From a bacterium (lineage in GTDB: Bacteria > Elusimicrobiota > Elusimicrobia > UBA1565 > UBA9628): DNA of 29,114 nt. The stretch is taken from the NCBI GenBank assembly GCA_021796015.1, contig JAJYOT010000021.1, positions 1-29,114 on the forward strand. The letters run 5' to 3'. This document shows, one piece after another, positions 23,257 through 29,114 of this stretch. Position 1 is the first letter of the stretch. Each line of letters opens with the position of its first letter. Below the pieces are notes generated by a model, which saw only the letters and a program-made list of their open reading frames with translations, did not search any database and was not told where the DNA came from. Both the position numbers and the translations under genes were made by a program.

Positions 23257-24800
23257 ATCCTCGGACTTTTTCACTTTTACTTTTCATTTCTTTCTTCCTG
23301 TCGCGCGGGGCCTTAGCGGGCCTTAATTCTAATTTTTTAAGCGCTGTTTCAAATGGAGATTTGTCTGAAGCGCGGAGACTTGTTTCTCAAGGCGCTTCCG
23401 TTAATGCCGCTAACTCTTCGGGAGACACGGCCTTGATGGAAATAGCTTCCGGTGGACACACGGATATGCCGCAATTATGGAGAAATACCAACTTCATCGA
23501 ACCTACATTTCAGTTTCCAAAGTTTCGCCCGATGAGCGTTTCGGTTGCTCCTTCTCAAGAGGGAATGCTCATCGCTGGTTTTCTAATCCGGCATGGGGCG
23601 GATGTCAATTTACAGAATAAGTATGGACATACCGCCTTAATGCTGGCCGCAAAATATGGACAAGCGGATTTAGTGAGAATTCTTTTGAAACATGGCGCGA
23701 GGGTGGGAATGCGCGATAACAACGGACATACGGCCTTGGATTATGCCTATCAGATGGAGCATCAGCAGGTTGCGGCTTTAATCGAGGATTACCGTCTTCA
23801 TCCGCCCTCTTTTGGCGCCCGTCGTGATGTAGAACGCTTGTCGGGCCGGAATTTGTCAAAGGAAGAAATGACCCGCATCGCTTCTCGCGTCGCGGAAGAG
23901 GCTCAAAATTCAACTCAGAAAAATATCGCGCATCGCTTGGATGTTTTAGCCAAAGAAATTGAAAGCCTTAAAGAGTCAAAGAAGGCCAAGAACCCTCCCG
24001 AGATTAAAAGCGACGTGGACAGGCCCGATTATCATAGTTCGGTTAAGCCTGATGATTTTGCGATAGTCGTCGGCGTTCAAAAATATGCCGGAAGCGTTAT
24101 GCCTTCTGAATTTTCTCAGCGAGACGCTATAGCCGTTCAAAAGCATTTTTTTGCTTTGGGTGTTCCCGAGGAGCATCTGCGTCTTTTGCTTAATGAGAGG
24201 GCGACTAAAAGCGATCTTGCGGCTTATCTGGAAGATTGGTTGCCTAAAAATGTCAAAAAAGATTCCCGCGTCTATTTTTATTTTTCTGGGCACGGCGCTC
24301 CCAACCCGGACACCGGAGAGGCTTATTTAGTTCCCTTTGACGGTAATCCAGAATTTTTGAGTAAGACCGCCTATCCCTTAAAAAAACTTTATCATGATCT
24401 TTTGAAAATTTCTGCCCATCGCGAGATCGTCATTTTAGACTCCTGTTTTTCCGGGGCGGGACCGCGTTCAATTATTCGTCCTGGTCTTCGCCCCCTTGCG
24501 ACTCATCTTAACTCCGGCTTTGTTCCCGGAAACGGCAGAATTGTCGTCTTGACCGCCGCAGAGGACAATCAAACCGCCGAAGTAATTCAAAGGCAAGGCC
24601 ACGGGCTTTTGACCTATTATTTTTTGCGCGGTCTTAATGGAAAAGCCCTTAATCAACTCAAACGCGTGACTATGGGTTCTCTTTATGATTATCTTTTGCC
24701 CGAGGTTGAGTCCCAGGCGGATTTAAAAAACCATTCCCAGAATCCCCAGCTTTTGCCAAGGTCTGTTCGCGCGAAGATTTTTCCTGTTGTTTTGCGGTAA
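23253..24800 (+). CDS. Exported ankyrin-repeat caspase-like (C14) protease
   Basis: Protein of 515 residues with a signal peptide (about 1-22, ending GALA), ankyrin repeats (about 25-60 and 95-165, e.g. NKYGHTALMLAAKYGQADLV), a charged coiled-coil-like linker (about 180-250) and a caspase-fold domain (about 262-500). The catalytic dyad is H347 in FSGHGAPNPDTGEAYLVP and C398 in ILDSCFSGAG. Family C14 enzymes cut after Asp or, in metacaspases, after Arg/Lys; the specificity here is unknown. ATG 23253 overlaps the radical SAM 3 stop as ATGA, so it belongs to the same operon. A role in processing or sensing the peptide product outside the cytoplasm is inference. The neighbouring ankyrin protein at 24839 may be a partner. 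Confidence 0.88.
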   Translation: MNPRTFSLLLFISFFLSRGALAGLNSNFLSAVSNGDLSEARRLVSQGASVNAANSSGDTALMEIASGGHTDMPQLWRNTNFIEPTFQFPKFRPMSVSVAPSQEGMLIAGFLIRHGADVNLQNKYGHTALMLAAKYGQADLVRILLKHGARVGMRDNNGHTALDYAYQMEHQQVAALIEDYRLHPPSFGARRDVERLSGRNLSKEEMTRIASRVAEEAQNSTQKNIAHRLDVLAKEIESLKESKKAKNPPEIKSDVDRPDYHSSVKPDDFAIVVGVQKYAGSVMPSEFSQRDAIAVQKHFFALGVPEEHLRLLLNERATKSDLAAYLEDWLPKNVKKDSRVYFYFSGHGAPNPDTGEAYLVPFDGNPEFLSKTAYPLKKLYHDLLKISAHREIVILDSCFSGAGPRSIIRPGLRPLATHLNSGFVPGNGRIVVLTAAEDNQTAEVIQRQGHGLLTYYFLRGLNGKALNQLKRVTMGSLYDYLLPEVESQADLKNHSQNPQLLPRSVRAKIFPVVLR

Positions 24801-24838
24801 GGTGGGCCAATTCTTATTTCGTCACGAGTTCCTAACGG

Positions 24839-25753
24839 TTAGTGAATACTTGCCTCGGGATGAGAGAAGATCCAGTTCTTGATTATGGCGGCGATTTTGG
24901 GAGACGAGGCCAGGTTTTCAGCGGTAAATCCATGTTTGTCCGTGGCATTGACATTGGCCCCTGCTTTTAAAAGAGGTTCAATCACTTTAGCTTCGCCTAG
25001 CATGGCAGCGGTCATGAGCGGTGTATTGCCAATATTATCCTTGGCATTGACGTTGGAACCTGCTTTAAGAAGAGGCGAAACCACATTGGCTTTGCCAAGA
25101 ATGACGGCATCGATTAGGGCGGTATGGCCGTTTTTATCCGTGGCATTGACATTGGCCCCGGCTTTAACAAGAGGTGTAATCACGCTGGCCTGACCGAAGC
25201 CAGCCGCGATCATGAGCGCGGTATTGCCGTCTCTATCCATGGCGTTAATATCAGCGCGGGCCTTGGCCAAGATAGAGATTACGTTTGCATGACCATTCAT
25301 GGCGGCGCTCATTAGTGCGGTCCTTCCAGTTCTATTTTTGACATTGACCTTGGCCCCGGCTTTGATAAGGGTTAAAACGACATTGGCGTGGCCTTTTTCA
25401 GAAGCATAAATGAGCGCGGTATTGCCCAGTTTGTCCTTAGAATTGAGCTTGGCCCCGGCTTTAATAAGACATAGAACTACATCGGATTTCCCGAGCATGG
25501 AGGCATACATGAGCGCGGAAAGTCCGTCTTTATTAGTTATGTTTACATTCGCCCCGGCCTTAAGAGCTTTCTTGACTTGAGCGATGTTTCCATTGTAAAC
25601 CGCGGAGATCAGCCTATGATTTTTATCCGCTGCTCTGGTTTTCCCAACACAGAGAAGCGGAAAAGCCAAGACTAAGATTAAAAGTTTAATATTTGATTCA
25701 AGGTGGGCGCGTCCTTTTCTTAAGAATCTATTTTGCGATAAAGAAAATCTCAT
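24839..25753 (-). CDS. Exported ankyrin-repeat protein
   Basis: Protein of 304 residues with a hydrophobic export signal (about 20-41, ending KTRA) after a long basic n-region, then seven to eight 33-residue ankyrin repeats of the regular form NTALMxAAxxGxANVIxxLL-KAGANVNA-DKxG and a short C-terminal cap. Ankyrin repeats bind proteins; there is no catalytic domain. Start ATG 25753 is preferred over an upstream reading from 26029, which would cross the divergent gene and carries no recognisable domain. A promoter with a 17-base spacer ends seven bases before this ATG. It converges on the ankyrin-caspase gene, 38 bases away. Repeats are similar enough at the DNA level for internal recombination. 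Confidence 0.88.
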   Translation of the reverse strand: MRFSLSQNRFLRKGRAHLESNIKLLILVLAFPLLCVGKTRAADKNHRLISAVYNGNIAQVKKALKAGANVNITNKDGLSALMYASMLGKSDVVLCLIKAGAKLNSKDKLGNTALIYASEKGHANVVLTLIKAGAKVNVKNRTGRTALMSAAMNGHANVISILAKARADINAMDRDGNTALMIAAGFGQASVITPLVKAGANVNATDKNGHTALIDAVILGKANVVSPLLKAGSNVNAKDNIGNTPLMTAAMLGEAKVIEPLLKAGANVNATDKHGFTAENLASSPKIAAIIKNWIFSHPEASIH

Positions 25754-25759
25754 GGGAGT

Positions 25760-25788
25760 AGTGTAAGAGATTTCTGCTCTAAAAACAA
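25760..25788 (-). promoter_or_regulatory. Promoter of the ankyrin-repeat gene, likely leaderless
   Basis: On the minus strand TTGTTT (25788-25783) and TACACT (25765-25760) are separated by 17 bases. The predicted transcription start, seven bases after the -10, is the A of the ATG at 25753. No Shine-Dalgarno sequence is present. Confidence 0.55.
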
Positions 25789-25800
25789 GAGTTGGGTACA

Positions 25801-25829
25801 TTGACAAAGGCCCAAACTCGGCGCATAAT
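25801..25829 (+). promoter_or_regulatory. Promoter of the cysteine-rich protein gene, likely leaderless
   Basis: TTGACA (25801-25806, perfect -35) and CATAAT (25824-25829) are separated by 17 bases. The predicted start site, seven bases on, is the A of ATG 25836. There is no Shine-Dalgarno sequence. This is the best sigma-70-type promoter in the window. Confidence 0.65.
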
Positions 25830-25835
25830 GATTTC

Positions 25836-26519
25836 ATGAGAAAATTCGCCCTTATCCCAGCCTCGGCGGTTTTGATGGGAAGCGCTTTAGTTATCTTGTC
25901 CAGGGCCCAACAGTTCCCAACACTCAATGGGCAGGTTTCTGGATACCAAACCGATAACACCGAGGTTGATTTTTCGAGGCTGAAAAATAATTTCACCCAT
26001 AATGATTCCGTAAAATCCGTTTCCGGCAATCAGTTCGAGGTTTCTCAGCCATCCGTGCGCGCGCCGACCGTGCGTTCGGCTTTTCATGGAGGCTTGTCCG
26101 GGGAATACGTTGCGGGAGACGTGATTTCCTCGCCCAACCCTCCATCGCCGCAAGACTCGGGGACGAATACTTCTTGTTCCATTGAGCGATGCGTTGAGTG
26201 GAACTCGAAAATTTGCGTGAGAAACGGGGTCATCCACTGCGAGGCCTCCTATTCCGCTCTTGCGGAAGAAGAACTCGAGAGTGTGTGTAAGCCAAAATGT
26301 AAAAGCCGGTGTCGAGAGAGCGAACACGCCGGCTTTTATCGGGGATCCTGCCAAAAAGACTGTTTGAATCATTGCCTTCAAAACGACGCCGCTTATCAAA
26401 AATCCCTGAATCTCGGTAAACAATGTGAAGCGAAGATTCAAAAAGACCAGGAACTTCAGCAGGAATGTTTTTATCAGGCGCGGTATGGTTGTAAGGAAGG
26501 AACAGATTCGTGCTCTTAA
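25836..26519 (+). CDS. Secreted cysteine-rich protein of unknown function
   Basis: Unrecognised 227-residue protein. An N-terminal signal peptide (MRKFALIP, hydrophobic core, cleavage probably after SRA) is followed by a low-complexity polar region (about 25-110) and a cysteine-rich C-terminal half with 14 cysteines from C114 to the last residues. Spacings such as CKPKCKSRC and CQKDCLNHC suggest a compact disulfide-bonded or metal-binding fold. An even cysteine count fits periplasmic or extracellular disulfides. It has its own strong promoter and is divergent from the ankyrin protein. Its stop overlaps the stop of the convergent glycosyltransferase gene by three bases. Confidence 0.72.
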   Translation: MRKFALIPASAVLMGSALVILSRAQQFPTLNGQVSGYQTDNTEVDFSRLKNNFTHNDSVKSVSGNQFEVSQPSVRAPTVRSAFHGGLSGEYVAGDVISSPNPPSPQDSGTNTSCSIERCVEWNSKICVRNGVIHCEASYSALAEEELESVCKPKCKSRCRESEHAGFYRGSCQKDCLNHCLQNDAAYQKSLNLGKQCEAKIQKDQELQQECFYQARYGCKEGTDSCS

Positions 26520-28111
26520 GAGCTCTTGGATGTGTCTTTTAACTGAAAAAGATAAAGAGCGTTCTTGTAGTTTAATTGTGGAAAAGCGGTTTCCGGTATG
26601 AATCGCGGAGGCGCGGCGTCCGGCAAAACTGGAACTTTCCCGATGACGGTATAGCGCGTTTTAAGAAATTCCTGGATTTGATTTCTAAAATAAATTCCTA
26701 AATCCGATCCGATGACTTGGGAACCCGCGATATCGCAATAGACGATCATCTTAGGTGGGGATTTTTTCAGACGAGACAACTCCTTAATGATTTGGGCTTG
26801 ATCCTTTGGAAACAAGGTCAAGGGATAAGAGGTGATATAGGGCGTTGCGGAGTCTCTTCCGCTATAAATATAAATTTCAGGCTCCGATCCAAAAACATAA
26901 ATTTTTCGCCCGGGACGGGTTCTTTTTTGGATTTCTTGAGCGATGAGTTTCGATTCAAAAAGAGGATTGGGATAGAGAAGGGTTTTTGAAAGTTTAAGAG
27001 GAGATTCCTCAAAATAGGCGCGGCTTTGAATGAGAACCGGGCAGAGGCAAACCGCGAGAATTAAAACCCCAAGAGAATGCGCGGACAACCGATATTTTTC
27101 GCGAAGGCATTCAAGGCCTTGCGCCGCGAGGACAGCCAGCGGCGGATAGACGGTGAAAAAGTAATGCGGGAATAAAAAAAGCCCGGTCATGGCGCCCATG
27201 AAGCTCGTTCCCAGCCAGAGGGTCGCCAAAACGCCGAAGCGGTTCTCCTCGCTGATTTTAAGAATGCTGAGAGCGTAAAGACAAAGCGCCCAAATCGTCA
27301 AGTTCGGGAGAACGACTTTCATTCCGTACCAGCCGCCCCACCAGATTAAAACGTGTCGGAGAATGGCCGCTCCTCCCAGTTTTGAAATAATTTCTATGTA
27401 TCGCCCGTTATTGAGAAAGGCTTGTTCGATGAAGGGGCGCAGGTCCGAACGGACAAAAAAATAAAAAACAAAGGCCGTGGGAAATAAAAGAAGGCCGGCG
27501 CCAAAGAGGGCGGTTTGCTTGAGAGCCCGCACGCGGGCGGAGCCTAAAATTAGAAATGGAATAATCCCGAGGATAAACCAGAAGACGGTTTGTTTGGTCA
27601 TGAGCGCCATTCCGCAAAAAAGGCCCGATACAAATGTCCAAAATAAAGGTCGCGGGCTTTTCCAAAACTTAACCAGCGCCCAAACGGAGACGGCGTTAAA
27701 TAAAACTAAAAACATCTCGCAATTGGCCGAAAATAAATCAGCCAAGGGGGCTGAACTTAATATCGCGAAAATAGCCGGAGCGGCCAGGCGCGAAGCCGGA
27801 TGCCAGGTTTGCGGAGTCAAGAGAAAAAGAAAGACCATTGTCAGACACGCGAAGATAAAACTGAGAATTCTAGGCGAAAGAGGGTTGGCTGAAAACCCAT
27901 AAGCGAAGCGGTAGAGAAAGAAAATGAGCGGAGGTTTTTGGTTATAGGCGTCTTGATAAGGCAAGCCCCCGTTGGAGAGAAGGCGCGCTTCATAGGCGTA
28001 TTCGCCCTCATCGCTGATGAGGGGAATTGAAAGTTGGTTTCTTCGCAATAAGAATAGAACCGAGGGCAGAACAATCAAAAGAAAAAGCGCGGAGAGCTTT
28101 TTTGAGGGCAC
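26516..28111 (-). CDS. ArnT/PMT-type membrane glycosyltransferase
   Basis: Membrane protein of 531 residues with roughly eleven to thirteen hydrophobic segments, resembling the GT39/GT83 (PMT_2) superfamily that transfers a sugar from a polyprenyl-phosphate donor to lipid, glycan or protein at the periplasmic face. The diagnostic first loop is present: acidic D34-E35 in SDEGEYAYEARLL, then the PYQDAYNQKPPLIFFLY block. The C-terminal part (about 400-531) is a soluble periplasmic domain with KIYVFGSEPEIYIYSGRDSA. The start is GTG 28111, five bases after the PAP2 stop; a longer reading to 28621 would run through the PAP2 gene in another frame. The acceptor is unknown. Confidence 0.85.
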   Translation of the reverse strand: MPSKKLSALFLLIVLPSVLFLLRRNQLSIPLISDEGEYAYEARLLSNGGLPYQDAYNQKPPLIFFLYRFAYGFSANPLSPRILSFIFACLTMVFLFLLTPQTWHPASRLAAPAIFAILSSAPLADLFSANCEMFLVLFNAVSVWALVKFWKSPRPLFWTFVSGLFCGMALMTKQTVFWFILGIIPFLILGSARVRALKQTALFGAGLLLFPTAFVFYFFVRSDLRPFIEQAFLNNGRYIEIISKLGGAAILRHVLIWWGGWYGMKVVLPNLTIWALCLYALSILKISEENRFGVLATLWLGTSFMGAMTGLFLFPHYFFTVYPPLAVLAAQGLECLREKYRLSAHSLGVLILAVCLCPVLIQSRAYFEESPLKLSKTLLYPNPLFESKLIAQEIQKRTRPGRKIYVFGSEPEIYIYSGRDSATPYITSYPLTLFPKDQAQIIKELSRLKKSPPKMIVYCDIAGSQVIGSDLGIYFRNQIQEFLKTRYTVIGKVPVLPDAAPPRFIPETAFPQLNYKNALYLFQLKDTSKSS

Positions 28112-28116
28112 TCGTT

Positions 28117-28683
28117 TTAAGCTTTCGATTGCTGGAAAATGCCGGTTTTCCTCGCGGCTCGTATGATGACAAACGCGATTAAAGAGCCCAGCACGGCTCC
28201 TCCAATCACGTCGAATGGATAATGGACGCCCACATAGACGCGGCTGTAAGAGACGATGACGGCGGCGGAGTAAAAAAACGGGGTTAAAGCCGGATAGGCG
28301 GCGCTGAGCACCGCCGCGGCCGCGAACATATTGGCCGCGTGATTGGAGGGAAAACTGAGCTTTCCGCCAAAAGGAGCTCTCAAGGTGACGGGAATTCCGG
28401 CGAGGGGGGGGCGCAGGCGGCCGACCAAGGGTTTGACGATTCGGTAGGCGATGAGGTCGGTCAATCCCGCGACAATCCCCAAAACTAAAATAACTCTCAG
28501 GGCTTCGCCTTTTCTTTTCCAAATCCAGAAAAGGATGATGGCGGGCAAAAGAACGAAGCGGACAAGAGAGATTTTGTGAAAGTCGGTGATTGTGGGCATC
28601 ACGTAGTCCAGCGGGCGGCAAACAAGAACGCCGTTGATGATGTGGAATAAATAACGATCCAGGGATACGATTATTTCTCTCAT
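28117..28683 (-). CDS. PAP2-family lipid phosphatase
   Basis: Protein of 188 residues with about five membrane segments and all three PAP2 motifs intact: K84-x6-R91-P92 (KPLVGRLRPP), PSNH at 112-115, and SRVYVGVHYPFD with S147, R148, H154 and D158. It probably dephosphorylates a lipid carrier such as undecaprenyl diphosphate, or a phosphatidylglycerol phosphate type substrate. ATG 28683 overlaps the stop of the upstream TRL-like gene as ATGA, and the glycosyltransferase follows five bases later, so recycling of the polyprenyl-phosphate released by that enzyme is a sensible inference. The motif 3 stretch is nearly identical to that of the other PAP2 gene at 16746. Confidence 0.9.
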   Translation of the reverse strand: MREIIVSLDRYLFHIINGVLVCRPLDYVMPTITDFHKISLVRFVLLPAIILFWIWKRKGEALRVILVLGIVAGLTDLIAYRIVKPLVGRLRPPLAGIPVTLRAPFGGKLSFPSNHAANMFAAAAVLSAAYPALTPFFYSAAVIVSYSRVYVGVHYPFDVIGGAVLGSLIAFVIIRAARKTGIFQQSKA

Positions 28684-29114
28684 GTTTTTTGCCTTGTGTT
28701 TTGATTGGATATCTTAAATGCGTGCGCTGAAAGCAGCAAGCATTGGCGGGTAAAAATCCCTAAAACAGTGATGATGTGGGTATCAACTTTAACGTCATAA
28801 ATCCCTGAAATATCAGGGCGCGTCTTTAAAATGTTTTTAACCGCCTTGTTGTATCCGTTCTCGCCATAAGCCCCCGAAACCTTGGTCGCGTTCAAAGCCA
28901 AGGAAATCGGAATGCTTAAGGCATAGGCGCAACTTTTTCCAAGAACGTTTCCCATGTCCGTTATATTTTTAGGCAGTTCCCAATGCGTCGAGGGCTCAAA
29001 AGAAAGGGTTCCTTGAACGTCATAAATAATGAAATATCCGCTGGGAGCGACGATAGATGGTTGGGAGGTGTAGGTAGCGGAAAAAGCGTTGATGGGAAGA
29101 AAAGCGGCGATTAA
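28680..29114 (-). CDS. Exported TRL-like protein, 5' end missing
   Basis: The frame stays open from the right window edge to TGA at 28682-28680 (144 residues seen). The first visible residues (LIAAFLPINAFSATYTSQPS) look like the end of a signal peptide with cleavage near FSA, so little of the mature protein is missing. The segment from about 65 on (GKSCAYALSIPISLALNATK, later GYNKAVKNILKTRPDISGIY and TVLGIFTRQCLLLSAHAF) resembles the TRL-like family of small envelope proteins (G-x-SC near the start, a GI-YDVKVD strand, then LGIF-x-C), whose function is unknown. An internal ATG at 28955 is unlikely to be the start because it would remove the signal. Coupled by ATGA to the PAP2 gene. Confidence 0.55.
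   Translation of the reverse strand, partial: LIAAFLPINAFSATYTSQPSIVAPSGYFIIYDVQGTLSFEPSTHWELPKNITDMGNVLGKSCAYALSIPISLALNATKVSGAYGENGYNKAVKNILKTRPDISGIYDVKVDTHIITVLGIFTRQCLLLSAHAFKISNQNTRQKT

Noticed and set aside
24831..24842. CTAACGGTTAG inverted repeat between the caspase and ankyrin genes
   Set aside because: Five-base arms with a single-base loop and no T-run cannot form a useful terminator hairpin.
24839..25640. Tandem DNA repeats considered as a CRISPR or satellite array
   Set aside because: The period of about 99 bases is the codon length of a 33-residue ankyrin repeat in an open frame, so the protein explains it.
23253..25753. Caspase plus ankyrin genes as a stand-alone anti-phage defence island
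   Set aside because: Both proteins have signal peptides, no sensor, nucleotide cyclase or gasdermin gene is nearby, and the caspase is coupled to the radical SAM operon; defence remains possible but unsupported.
25754..26029. Longer ankyrin protein reading to 26029
   Set aside because: It crosses the divergent promoter pair and the start of the cysteine-rich gene, and the signal peptide would become internal.
26518..26527. AAGAGCTCTT palindrome at the convergent gene ends as a terminator
   Set aside because: A ten-base palindrome with no loop and no T-run is too weak for an intrinsic terminator; it may be a chance restriction-like site.
28112..28621. Longer glycosyltransferase reading with about 170 extra residues
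   Set aside because: The extra part is the PAP2 gene read in another frame; it is arginine- and proline-rich and has no membrane segments where the family begins.

Overview
The window reads as a chromosomal segment of a diderm (Gram-negative-type) bacterium from a poorly characterised lineage. It carries an Mla-type lipid transport operon, many exported proteins, MEP-pathway isoprenoid synthesis and diaminopimelate-pathway lysine synthesis. Genes are tightly packed, with ATGA, GTGA, TTGA and TAATG stop/start overlaps almost everywhere. Elusimicrobiota or a relative is my guess from gene style only; it is not demonstrated here.

Region 1 (1-16634, all +) is mostly housekeeping. It runs: the end of rplI, dnaB, alr, an mlaE-mlaF-mlaD-like ABC/MCE operon whose MCE protein has a long C-terminal strand-rich domain, radA, a membrane PIN-TRAM protein (YacL type), fused ispDF, two exported proteins of unknown function, an MtaB-type tRNA methylthiotransferase, an AddB-like helicase-nuclease with an iron-sulfur staple, and lysA. 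The order radA-yacL-ispD-ispF is that of Bacillus, but disA is missing.

Region 2 (16639-17707, all -) holds a tRNA-Arg with anticodon GCG, a PAP2 phosphatase and a DUF2127 membrane protein.

Region 3 (17828-24800, all +) is the most interesting part. It is a single tightly coupled operon that looks like an undescribed peptide-modification (RiPP or peptide-derived cofactor) pathway combined with prenyl chemistry. In order it encodes a polyprenyl diphosphate synthase, a PqqD-type peptide-binding protein, radical SAM protein 1, a UbiA/MenA-family prenyltransferase, radical SAM protein 2, a 40-residue candidate precursor peptide with a PqqA-like Trp-x-x-Pro motif and an aromatic C-terminus, radical SAM protein 3 (start overlapping the precursor stop), and an exported ankyrin-caspase protease (start overlapping the radical SAM 3 stop). 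The three radical SAM proteins are paralogues that keep a SPASM-like tail but have lost its cysteines. My hypothesis is that the peptide is bound by the PqqD protein, altered by one or more radical SAM enzymes, prenylated by the UbiA enzyme and perhaps trimmed by the caspase. Every step is inference from gene content.

Region 4 (24839-29114) holds an exported ankyrin-repeat protein and a divergent exported cysteine-rich protein, each behind a good promoter whose predicted start site falls on the start codon (leaderless mRNAs). A minus-strand operon follows: a TRL-like exported protein cut by the window edge, a second PAP2 phosphatase and an ArnT/PMT-type glycosyltransferase. No CRISPR array, insertion sequence, rRNA or attachment site was seen.
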